From contig DUQF01000026.1 of NCBI GenBank assembly GCA_012837965.1, positions 62,001 to 126,000 of the forward strand: a DNA stretch of 64,000 nucleotides, given 5' to 3'. The notes below the pieces were generated by a model. That model was not told the DNA's origin, did not search any database, and saw only the letters and a list, made by a program, of their open reading frames with translations. Position numbers and translations under genes: made by a program. This document shows, piece after piece, positions 32,651 to 40,212 of the stretch. The DNA is from Clostridiales bacterium. GTDB lineage: Bacteria > Bacillota > Clostridia > Christensenellales > Aristaeellaceae. Each line of letters begins with the position of its first letter. The first letter of the stretch is position 1.

Positions 32651-35056
32651 ATGGCACTGACAATCGCCCTGGTGGGCAATCCCAACAGCGGAAAAACTAC
32701 CTTGTTTAACCTGTTAACAGGAGCCAATCAATATGTAGGTAACTGGCCGGGGGTAACGGTAGAAAAAAAAGAAGGCTATCTGCGAAGCAACAAAGAAATC
32801 AAGCTGGCGGACTTGCCAGGTATTTATAGCCTGTCGCCCTATTCGCCGGAAGAAATGATTTCCCGTAGTTATTTGGCGGAAAACAGGCCAGACGCGATCA
32901 TTAATATTGTGGACGGTACCAACATTGAACGCAACCTGTATTTAACCACTCAATTGATGGATTTTGGCTTGCCGATGGTGGTTGCCGTTAACCAAATGGA
33001 CATGGTGCAAAAGTCCGGCGATAAGTTGGATGTGGTCGCTTTGTCCAAAAAGCTTGGTTTGCCGGTGGTTGCCATCTCGGCGCTGAAAAACACGGGCGTT
33101 GATACCCTTATTCAAAAGGCGCAGGAAGTAGCCCAAAAAGGCCTTGCGCCGGAGCCGGCAAAACTAAATGAACATACCGAAAATGCTATTATTGAAATCG
33201 AAAACATGCTTGAGCACCTGCCCAAGGAGAGCCGCCGCTGGTATGCCATCAAGGCGCTGGAAAGCGATGAAGCGGCTTTTAAGGAAGGTGAATTTGCCAA
33301 GCTCAAGGCGATGGGGTTATCCGCCATCATCGAAAGTTTCGAGCAGCTGCGTAACGATGAGGCGGAAAGCGCCATTATCACCGATCGCTATGATTTGGTA
33401 GAAGTTTTTGTACGGGACAGTTATCGGAAAAAAAGTGTAGGGCTTAATACCTCGGACAAAATCGACCGTGTCGTAACCAACCGTGTTTTGGCGCTACCTA
33501 TTTTTGCGGTGGTTATGTTTCTTGTCTACTACATTGCGGTAACTACAGTGGGTGCCTGGGTCACAGATTGGACCAATGAAGAGCTTTTCGGCGATGGGTT
33601 TTTCTTGGGCAAGGGTAAAGCGGCCTACGAGGAGGCGACCGCAAACTATGAAGAAGCCGAAATTTTAAAAGAAGCCTTTGAATCGGAGGCGGAGAAGTCC
33701 GGCTATGATTTACAAAAGGACAGCTTTTTGCAGGACGCTGAAAACCTAAAGGTAACGGCTGCCTGGGAAGATGAAGAGGGAGAACCGGTTACAAAAGAGG
33801 TAGACATTGCTACCTACAAAGAAGCGCTAACCACCCTTGAAACCGAACCTGAACCTGAAGATTTTGGCCGCTTTGTTCCCGGTATACCGGTGGTTGTTGA
33901 GAACTGGATGGGTGAAGATGCCACCCCCTGGGTCAAGTCCTTGGTGCTTGACGGCGTGGTAGCAGGCGTCGGGGCGGTGCTTGGCTTTGTGCCGCAAATG
34001 TTTGTGCTGTTTTTCATGCTTGCCATCTTAGAAGGCTGCGGCTACATGGCGCGTGTTGCCTTTATTATGGATAGGATATTCCGCCGCTTTGGCCTGTCGG
34101 GCAAGAGCTTTATTCCCATGCTCATTGGCACAGGCTGTTCGGTACCCGGGATTATGGCCTCCCGTACTATTGAAAACGAGCGGGACAGGCGTATGACCAT
34201 TGTTACTACTTCCTTTATTCCTTGCGGCGCAAAGCTTCCGGTTATCGCCATGATTGCAGGCGCGCTGTTTGGCGGCGCGCCCTGGGTTAGCCCGCTGACC
34301 TACTTTATCGGTATGGCAGCGGTGATTATTTCGGGCCTTATCCTCAAAAAGACCCGCATGTTTGGCGGCGAAGCCTCTCCTTTCGTGATGGAGCTGCCCG
34401 CCTATCGCTTGCCGGCGGCAAGCAATGTGCTAAGGTCCACTTGGGAGAGGGGATGGAGTTTTATTAAGAAGGCCGGCAGCATTATCCTTTTGTCTTCCAT
34501 CGTTATTTGGATTATTTCCTACGTTGGCTTTATCGATGGGCGCTTTGTGTTGGTGGAGGACTTAAACGATGGCTTAGCGGCCAACATTGGCAATGCGATT
34601 GCTTGGATCTTTAAACCCCTTGGTTTTGGTGATTGGCGTTCCACTGTTGCCACCACCTTCGGCCTTGTTGCCAAGGAAAATGTGGTTAATACCTTTGGCA
34701 TCCTCTATCGCGCGCCTGAAATAGCTGAAGATGGCAGGCAAATTTGGGGGATGCTGGCGCAGACCTATACGCCTGCGGCGGGTTTCTCCCTGCTTCTATT
34801 TAACCTCCTGTGCTTACCCTGCTTTGCCGCCATGGGCGCCATCCGTCGGGAGATGAACAATGCCCGCTATACCCTGTTTGCCTTTGGCTATCAAACGCTG
34901 TTTGCCTATGTGGTGTCGCTGATTGTTTATCAGCTCTGGTTATTATTTACAGGCGCATCCTTCACTGTTGCTTCGTTTATAGCGGTAGCCTTGTTGTTTG
35001 CGGGTATTTATCTTGTGGTGCGTCCCAAACAAAAACTAAAGGGAGAAACCTTATGA
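32651..35056 (+). CDS. feoB: Ferrous iron transporter FeoB
   Basis: An 801-residue inner-membrane Fe2+ transporter. The N-terminal G domain has GNPNSGKTT (9-17), DLPG (54-57) and NQMD (about 116-119), followed by the helical GDI-like region and Gate-containing membrane domain (GTGCSVPGIMASRTI, PCGAKLPV). An unusual hydrophilic, acidic, helical insertion of about 110 residues (~307-418) sits after the first membrane segment and would face outside. It is in an operon with two feoA genes upstream and the Cys-rich protein overlapping downstream. Confidence 0.97.
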   Translation: MALTIALVGNPNSGKTTLFNLLTGANQYVGNWPGVTVEKKEGYLRSNKEIKLADLPGIYSLSPYSPEEMISRSYLAENRPDAIINIVDGTNIERNLYLTTQLMDFGLPMVVAVNQMDMVQKSGDKLDVVALSKKLGLPVVAISALKNTGVDTLIQKAQEVAQKGLAPEPAKLNEHTENAIIEIENMLEHLPKESRRWYAIKALESDEAAFKEGEFAKLKAMGLSAIIESFEQLRNDEAESAIITDRYDLVEVFVRDSYRKKSVGLNTSDKIDRVVTNRVLALPIFAVVMFLVYYIAVTTVGAWVTDWTNEELFGDGFFLGKGKAAYEEATANYEEAEILKEAFESEAEKSGYDLQKDSFLQDAENLKVTAAWEDEEGEPVTKEVDIATYKEALTTLETEPEPEDFGRFVPGIPVVVENWMGEDATPWVKSLVLDGVVAGVGAVLGFVPQMFVLFFMLAILEGCGYMARVAFIMDRIFRRFGLSGKSFIPMLIGTGCSVPGIMASRTIENERDRRMTIVTTSFIPCGAKLPVIAMIAGALFGGAPWVSPLTYFIGMAAVIISGLILKKTRMFGGEASPFVMELPAYRLPAASNVLRSTWERGWSFIKKAGSIILLSSIVIWIISYVGFIDGRFVLVEDLNDGLAANIGNAIAWIFKPLGFGDWRSTVATTFGLVAKENVVNTFGILYRAPEIAEDGRQIWGMLAQTYTPAAGFSLLLFNLLCLPCFAAMGAIRREMNNARYTLFAFGYQTLFAYVVSLIVYQLWLLFTGASFTVASFIAVALLFAGIYLVVRPKQKLKGETL

Positions 35057-35244
35057 ATCATCAAAGTGTTATTGCTCTATTAATCATTACAGTCCTTGTC
35101 GTTTGGTCCGTTGTTCGGCTGCGCAGACAAAAAAACATGGGTGAATGTACGTCTTGCTCCGCTTGCGGCAGCTGCCAAGGCTGCCCGAGCATGGTTAACT
35201 TAAATCAAAACATATTCAACAATAAGGAGGAAACAACGAAATAA
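35053..35244 (+). CDS. FeoB-associated Cys-rich membrane protein
   Basis: A 63-residue protein with one N-terminal membrane helix (SVIALLIITVLVVWSVV) and a cysteine cluster GECTSCSACGSCQGCPS (five Cys). This is the short FeoB-associated Cys-rich family, in the position of FeoC; a metal-handling or redox role is presumed. Its ATG overlaps the feoB stop by 4 nt. Confidence 0.88.
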   Translation: MNHQSVIALLIITVLVVWSVVRLRRQKNMGECTSCSACGSCQGCPSMVNLNQNIFNNKEETTK

Positions 35245-35310
35245 GTTTTTGTTCTTGCTATTTACCCTACTAATCAAGTATAATATTGTCTGAAGGAAGG
35301 AGGAATCGCA

Positions 35311-35568
35311 ATGACTACACAAGGAACCATTACCATGCAGCCGTTGCCGGAGGGCGGGGATACCGCTCGGGCGATCCTCTACCATGTATACCGTGCCTTG
35401 CAGGACAAGGGATACGATCCCGAAAGCCAGCTGGTCGGTTACATCCTGACAGGCGACCCCACCTACATTACCAGCCACAACAATGCTCGCAGCATGATTT
35501 GCCGCTTGGAGCGTGACGAAATCCTGGATGAGCTGGTGCGCTACTACGTTAGCGGAATGGAAGGCTGA
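35311..35568 (+). CDS. ireB: IreB family regulatory phosphoprotein (UPF0297)
   Basis: An 85-residue cytosolic protein of the DUF965/YrzL/IreB family, phosphorylated by the PASTA kinase IreK in enterococci. The pattern [27 protein letters not shown] and [22 protein letters not shown] is diagnostic. Threonines near the N-terminus (TTQGT) are candidate phosphosites. It is followed directly by ruvX and a DUF1292 gene, the conserved Bacillota trio. Confidence 0.95.
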   Translation: MTTQGTITMQPLPEGGDTARAILYHVYRALQDKGYDPESQLVGYILTGDPTYITSHNNARSMICRLERDEILDELVRYYVSGMEG

Positions 35569-35984
35569 TGCCTCGCATCTTGGGGCTTGATGTAGGCGAT
35601 GTCCGCATCGGCATTGCTCAAAGCGATCTTGGCCGGAGAATAGCCAGCCCGCACAGTGTTTATAGGCGGGTGGGCTATGGCCCGGACACTGAGCACTTTC
35701 TGCGGTTGGCAAAAGAGCTGGATGCCAATCTCCTTGTTTTGGGACTGCCTAAAAACATGGACGGAACCGAAGGTTTTCAGGCTCATAAGGTGCGGGACTT
35801 TGCCCAAAAGCTTCAGGAAGCGGGTTTTGAAGTAGCTTATGTTGATGAGCGTCTGACTACCGTATCTGCGGAACGTACCTTGCTTGAAGGCAATGTCCGC
35901 CGTGACAGGCGCAGGGAAAAAATTGACGCTGTCGCCGCTGCCTTGATACTTCAACAGTATCTTGACGGCAGGGGAAAACAATAA
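35568..35984 (+). CDS. ruvX: Holliday junction resolvase-like protein RuvX (YqgF)
   Basis: A 138-residue RNase H-fold protein with the N-terminal ILGLDVGDVRIGIA (first catalytic Asp) and VDERLTTVSAE (second acidic site). YqgF acts in 16S rRNA 5' processing in E. coli and was predicted as a resolvase. Its start overlaps the ireB stop by one base (TGATG). Confidence 0.95.
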   Translation: MPRILGLDVGDVRIGIAQSDLGRRIASPHSVYRRVGYGPDTEHFLRLAKELDANLLVLGLPKNMDGTEGFQAHKVRDFAQKLQEAGFEVAYVDERLTTVSAERTLLEGNVRRDRRREKIDAVAAALILQQYLDGRGKQ

Positions 35985-36016
35985 ATCGCCACTTGATTGG
36001 CAGGGAGGAATCACTT

Positions 36017-36340
36017 ATGACAAGCAACCACGAACATGAACACGCATACCAGGAAGAACAGGATGAAAGCATTGTTGTCCTAACAGATGAAGAGGGCAAT
36101 GATGTTGAATTCCAGTATATCACCACCTTGGAGCGTGATGGCGACGAATACATCGTATTGATGTTGCTGGACGACGAGGCAGAAGATGATGAGGGCGAGG
36201 TTGTCATTCTTAAAATTCAGACCGATGACGACGGTGAAGACTTTTACGTTTCTATTGAAGACGATGAGCTCTACGATAGCTTATTTGAAGAGTTTGTCGA
36301 GCTGGTCGAAAACGAAGACGACGAGGACGAAGACTACTAA
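36017..36340 (+). CDS. DUF1292 (YrzB-like) acidic protein
   Basis: A 107-residue, extremely acidic protein (VLTDEEGNDVEFQYI, then runs of D and E, ending EDDEDEDY). It has the DUF1292 core of two short beta units. Function unknown. The ATG at 36017 has GGGAGGAA upstream; in-frame codons further upstream lack a site. Confidence 0.9.
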   Translation: MTSNHEHEHAYQEEQDESIVVLTDEEGNDVEFQYITTLERDGDEYIVLMLLDDEAEDDEGEVVILKIQTDDDGEDFYVSIEDDELYDSLFEEFVELVENEDDEDEDY

Positions 36341-36349
36341 GGTTAAAGG

Positions 36350-36375
36350 GTCGGAAAGATTTCCGACTCTTTTTT
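36350..36375 (+). terminator. Terminator of the ireB-ruvX-DUF1292 operon
   Basis: GTCGGAAA (36350-36357) and TTTCCGAC (36360-36367) form a perfect stem followed by TCTTTTTT. Confidence 0.85.
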
Positions 36376-36381
36376 ATAAAA

Positions 36382-37569
36382 ATGCGCAAAGGTTTCTTTC
36401 AAAGCAAGTGGATAAGGGCTGCCTTGGTGGCTCTTATTTGCTTATGCTTTTTAATGTGTATCCAGCTAATGGCGGGCGGGAAATTGTTTGCTTCCTCTAC
36501 CTACAATAGTTACATGTTACAGGCGCTCAGGTGGCGGGAAGGGCATATTGCGTTAAAGAGCGATGTACCACATTTGGAACTTGCCATCTATCAGGGGAAA
36601 TACTATGTAAGCTTTCCGCCTGTTCCTACCATTCCTCTTTATTTTCTTACTTTTATCTTTGGCGAACATGTCCCTGATATTTTTTTAACGCAGGTGTACG
36701 CGAGCCTTGCCTGCGCCGCGCTTTTTCTTGCGCTGGCAAAGGTGATGGAAGATAAAAAGGCGGCGCCTTTTTCTTTTCTTTTAATCTTTGCTTCCTCATT
36801 TTTACCCATCCTGCAAAATGGCGGGGTATGGTATCAGGCGCAGTCACTGGCCATGCTGACGATTATGGTGTCTTTTGCTTTTTTTGCATATGAGCGCATG
36901 ACGCCTGCTCTGTTTTTTTATGCGCTGTCGGTGGGCTGCCGTCCCTTTCATGCGTTGTATGGGCCTTTGTTGATGATTTTATATTTAGCCCGTTACAATT
37001 TTTCAAAGCGCAGTTTTCAAAAGCTATTGCCCGGCGTTGTTTTTGGTCTCATGGTGGCGGGGGCTTACGCTGCGTATAATTTTATTCGCTTTGGAAGTGT
37101 TTTTGAGTTTGGGCATAATTATCTGCCGGAGTTTTCCTTCCAAGGAGGTAAGCAATTTAGTTTGACGCATGTGAAAAACAATTTTGCTACATTCGTATTA
37201 AAGCCTCCTTTTTATGTGGAAGGGAACGCCATTCTTGGGCAAAGGTTTGGGTCATCTTTCATTCTTTCAAACGGCCCCTTGCTTTTACTGCTCTTTTGGG
37301 CATTGAGGACGGGGTTGCGACGCCGCTTCTCTTGGCGGCAAGGCCTCCTGCTTATCACTTTTTTCCTTCATTGCCTGCTATTTTTGATGCACCGAACGGG
37401 TGGCGGCTACCAATGGGGGGCGCGCTACTTTGCCGATTGCCTGCCCTATGCCGCCCTATGGTTGTTAACGGGTGAAGATAAAACGGAAAAAATTGGCAGC
37501 GGCGCCTTTTCTCTTCTTTCGGTCATGTTTGCGGCGGCCATTTTCGGAACGCTTATTACGCAGATTTAA
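36382..37569 (+). CDS. Multi-pass membrane protein, GT-C glycosyltransferase-like
   Basis: A 395-residue protein with about ten membrane segments. Early acidic residues lie in an external loop (SDVPHLELAIYQGKYYVSFPP), which fits the GT-C pattern of polyprenyl-linked sugar transferases, and VPTIPLYFLTFIFG is similar to PMT-like proteins. I cannot assign a substrate. The ATG at 36382 lies only a few nt after a terminator and has no clear ribosome site, so the true start may be further in (for example near 36450). Confidence 0.55.
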   Translation: MRKGFFQSKWIRAALVALICLCFLMCIQLMAGGKLFASSTYNSYMLQALRWREGHIALKSDVPHLELAIYQGKYYVSFPPVPTIPLYFLTFIFGEHVPDIFLTQVYASLACAALFLALAKVMEDKKAAPFSFLLIFASSFLPILQNGGVWYQAQSLAMLTIMVSFAFFAYERMTPALFFYALSVGCRPFHALYGPLLMILYLARYNFSKRSFQKLLPGVVFGLMVAGAYAAYNFIRFGSVFEFGHNYLPEFSFQGGKQFSLTHVKNNFATFVLKPPFYVEGNAILGQRFGSSFILSNGPLLLLLFWALRTGLRRRFSWRQGLLLITFFLHCLLFLMHRTGGGYQWGARYFADCLPYAALWLLTGEDKTEKIGSGAFSLLSVMFAAAIFGTLITQI

Positions 37570-37571
37570 AA

Positions 37572-37608
37572 AGAAAAACGCCCAAGAATTTTTCTTGAGC
37601 GTTAGGAT
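37572..37608 (-). terminator. Terminator of the ECF S-component gene
   Basis: On the minus strand AACGCTCAAGAA pairs with TTCTTGGGCGTT (one G-U), followed by TTTTCTTTTT. Confidence 0.75.
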
Positions 37609-37621
37609 TTTACAGGCAGGT

Positions 37622-38155
37622 CTACTTCAGCCCGCTTTTTTCAAGCGCTGGAGCGATAGCTAAATATAACATGGGCGCTGTCAACACTGCAAAGGAAGCG
37701 TTAAACAGCGAGGCGACAAACTTTTCCAAAAGCACCGGAAAAATGGTGTCGACAGGAACAGGCGTAACGTAGCGCATGAAAACATAGTTTTTAAATAGAT
37801 ACAGCACAAGGTATGTTGCCTGCCCCAGGATGGAGGCAATGTACAAACGGGACTTGGAAGATCGGTTTTTATTCGCGACTAAACCGCAAACCAAGGCCAT
37901 TGCGCCTTTGTTGATAAAGGTGATCCACGCTTCGCTTACATAGGCGGGGATGGTAATATCAAACAAGGCGCTGCCAAGACCGGCCGCGACAGCTCCCTTC
38001 CACCCGCCAAGCAGCAGGCCTGACAACAAACACAGGGCGTTTGCCAAGTGAATGCGGCTGGAGGCCACGGGTATGCTTAGGTAGTTGGATACAAAGACCA
38101 TTGCTGTCATAAGTCCCAAAACAGCCAATGAAAGTGCGGAATTTCTTCGATTCAT
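37622..38155 (-). CDS. ECF transporter S component (vitamin/micronutrient binding)
   Basis: A 177-residue membrane protein with about six hydrophobic segments and the N-terminal substrate-binding-protein pattern of ECF transporters: FVSNYLSIPV followed by RIHLANALCLLSGLLLGG and AAGLGSALFDI. It would bind a vitamin and use a shared EcfA/A'/T module encoded elsewhere. The exact substrate is not readable; I do not see a riboswitch upstream that would name it. Confidence 0.8.
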   Translation of the reverse strand: MNRRNSALSLAVLGLMTAMVFVSNYLSIPVASSRIHLANALCLLSGLLLGGWKGAVAAGLGSALFDITIPAYVSEAWITFINKGAMALVCGLVANKNRSSKSRLYIASILGQATYLVLYLFKNYVFMRYVTPVPVDTIFPVLLEKFVASLFNASFAVLTAPMLYLAIAPALEKSGLK

Positions 38156-38252
38156 TCAAATCACCCTCCCTTGCATTTATTATAGTGTTAGAGGCCATGA
38201 AAGTAAAGGCGGGAAACGTATTACCAAAATATGAATATTTTTGGATGAAAAG

Positions 38253-38281
38253 TTGACACAAATGACACTTGTTGATATAAT
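38253..38281 (+). promoter_or_regulatory. Perfect consensus promoter of the DUF2804 gene
   Basis: TTGACA (38253-38258), exactly 17 nt, TATAAT (38276-38281). Transcription would start near 38288, giving a leader of only about 45 nt. Confidence 0.85.
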
Positions 38282-38308
38282 TATTCACAAACTTAGGAGG
38301 GTTTTGGG

Positions 38309-38326
38309 ATGAGTCCCCACCATTGA
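38309..38326 (+). CDS. Five-codon upstream ORF with strong ribosome site
   Basis: ATG at 38309 lies 7 nt after AGGAGGG and encodes MSPHH, then TGA (38324-38326), ending 4 nt before the DUF2804 ATG at 38331. The DUF2804 start itself has only a poor site, so reinitiation from this tiny ORF is likely. Confidence 0.4.
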   Translation: MSPHH

Positions 38327-38330
38327 GAGG

Positions 38331-39338
38331 ATGGAAATGCAACAGCGTCTGTATCGCCCCCTTCCTTTACTGGATACGGAAGGCCGGCTAATCGAAAGCG
38401 GCTATGCCCTTGCGCCTTTGTGGGAATACGACCCGCAAAAGGTTAAGATGCCTAAAAAGACTATCAAAGAGGAAGATACCGCGGTGTTTTTCTCCGACAG
38501 CGCCATCTTTTTTGTACGGGTTGGCCATCAGGGACGTTTGCATAGCGTATCTATTACCCTGGCAGATCTTCATCGCAATCAAATTGATACGGCGACCCGC
38601 AGTCATGTGGCCTTTAGGAAACAAAACAGTAACTATTCAATTTCACCTGAAAAGGGTGTAACCGGCGGTTTTGGCAAGATGTATGATATTACCATACGTA
38701 CAGAAGGACAGGAGCTGCATGCCTACGGACACATGTACGATTTTCTTGGTATTAATAGACCCCTGCTGTTTGACTTTGTTGTAGGATTGGCAACAGAGCC
38801 TTGCCTTCAGGTTGCAATGCCTGCCAGAGGTAGCCGGGGCTTTTTTTGCCGCACTTTTATGCCGGGCGTTCATGCCGACGGCAGGGTAGTGCTGGGGGAA
38901 AGGGATATTCTGTTTCCAAGCGCCTTTAGCCATGCAGCCTACCTGTGGACAAGGGCTGCCTATCGGGGGCGTATTCCTTCGGCCAGCTTGTCGAGCGTGG
39001 GTATGGTGGAAGGAGAACTTTTGAGCTTGCGCCTTGTGATGGGAGGCTTCCGGGACAGGCTGGGCAGTGAAAATGTTGTGTTCCATGGCGGGGTTGCGCA
39101 TAAATTAGGGACTTTAAGCTTTGAGGAAAAGGAAGAGGGAATCATCCTTATTCACGATGAGCAAAAGCGCCTGCAAGCTCAGTTTCATTGCAGTCTTCAG
39201 GCGGAATCAGGTGAGCACAGTCTGTTTGGAAAGACCGTTCTTCAAGAAAGGTACGGGTACTTATCAGGCGAAGTGATTCTGGATTCGGGAAAGAAAGTTG
39301 TTTTTCAATCCTTGCCTTCCGTCTTGTTTTTTAGTTGA
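38331..39338 (+). CDS. DUF2804 family protein
   Basis: A 335-residue cytosolic protein of the uncharacterised DUF2804 family: LYRPLPLLDTEGRLIESGYA at the start, then ITLADLHRNQIDT, and YGHMYDFLGINRPLLFDFVVG near the middle, all typical. The family is beta-rich and has no known activity. Two ATGs (38331 and 38337) are possible; the latter has GAGAGG at better spacing. The 3' end overlaps the convergent queH by 34 nt. Confidence 0.8.
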   Translation: MEMQQRLYRPLPLLDTEGRLIESGYALAPLWEYDPQKVKMPKKTIKEEDTAVFFSDSAIFFVRVGHQGRLHSVSITLADLHRNQIDTATRSHVAFRKQNSNYSISPEKGVTGGFGKMYDITIRTEGQELHAYGHMYDFLGINRPLLFDFVVGLATEPCLQVAMPARGSRGFFCRTFMPGVHADGRVVLGERDILFPSAFSHAAYLWTRAAYRGRIPSASLSSVGMVEGELLSLRLVMGGFRDRLGSENVVFHGGVAHKLGTLSFEEKEEGIILIHDEQKRLQAQFHCSLQAESGEHSLFGKTVLQERYGYLSGEVILDSGKKVVFQSLPSVLFFS

Positions 39339-39943
39339 CTCAGGCGCTCGGCTTTGGAAAAGATACAGCCGCAATAATCCTGTCGATAGAGGTCATGTTC
39401 TTTAGATAACTGAACGCTGCGCAGGTAACCGCTACGTTTTTTAAAATCAGAGGGAAGGAAAGCGACGCCTTCCCTTTTTGCTATTTCGTTTCCCAATTGG
39501 TTAAGAATCCGCGCATCCTTGCGAGGGCTAACAGTCAGTGTGGTGGTAAAAAAATCAAAGCCGTGCGTTTTTGCGTAGCGGGCGGAAGCGGTGAGCCTAA
39601 GGGCAAAGCATTTTTGGCATCTGAGGCCGCCTTCTTTCTCTTTTTCTAACCCTTGAATCGCCTCAAAGAAATCTTGGCTATCATAGCCCGTTTCAATCAC
39701 TTCTTTGGCTAAGCCCGTTCTTTGAATAAGGCGCCGCGCTTCGGTCAATCGACGGTCAAACTCCGTTTGGCTATCCATGTTCGGGTTATAAAAATAGATG
39801 CCGATATCAAAATAAGGCTGCAGCCTTTCAAGCACACTCGTTGAACACGGGGCGCAGCACACATGAAGCAACAACCTTTTTCTTTCGCCTAAGGTGGCGA
39901 TTGTTTCTTGCGTTTTCAGATCAAAATTTTCTTTCATACTCAA
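39305..39943 (-). CDS. queH: Epoxyqueuosine reductase QueH
   Basis: A 212-residue Fe-S enzyme that carries out the last step of queuosine synthesis in tRNA, replacing QueG. Diagnostic are HVCCAPCST (Cys 29, 30, 33), RCQKCF (near 110) and DYCGC (near 191), plus FFTTTLTVSPRKD. The TTG start has AAGGA 9 nt upstream. Adjacent genes are not part of the queuosine pathway. Confidence 0.93.
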   Translation of the reverse strand: MSMKENFDLKTQETIATLGERKRLLLHVCCAPCSTSVLERLQPYFDIGIYFYNPNMDSQTEFDRRLTEARRLIQRTGLAKEVIETGYDSQDFFEAIQGLEKEKEGGLRCQKCFALRLTASARYAKTHGFDFFTTTLTVSPRKDARILNQLGNEIAKREGVAFLPSDFKKRSGYLRSVQLSKEHDLYRQDYCGCIFSKAERLSQLKNKTEGKD

Positions 39944-40094
39944 TTATCGCATTCCTTGTACACTCGGGTTGGATAAGTATTAACAATCATCAGTGGTTTT
40001 TTAGAGGCTTGGAGTATACGTAAATATCAGCGTTGCATGACTGGATAAAGAAGGATAAAAATCGTATAATAGGGCCATGGCGAGTTTTTCATAT

Positions 40095-40146
40095 ACCCCG
40101 CTTATTTTGATAATACCATGAGAAACAAAAAAAATAAATGCGGGGT
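40095..40146 (+). repeat. Inverted repeat in the leader of the repeat-rich SH3 protein gene
   Basis: ACCCCGC (40095-40101) and GCGGGGT (40140-40146) are perfectly complementary across 38 nt. It lies between a TATAAT (about 40063) and the gene start at 40213, so it would be in the 5' leader. The rest of 39944-40212 shows nothing else clear. Confidence 0.35.
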
Positions 40147-40212
40147 GAAAAATAAACGCTTTTTGATGCGTTATATAAGTAGAAGCAGCTAAGTTAGAAG
40201 GAGTGAATTGCT

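Noticed and set aside
37622-38155. QueT-type queuosine precursor transporter, because queH is near
   Set aside because: The sequence has a general ECF S-component form and does not show a QueT pattern I recognise; queH is on the same strand but separated by a DUF2804 gene on the other strand.
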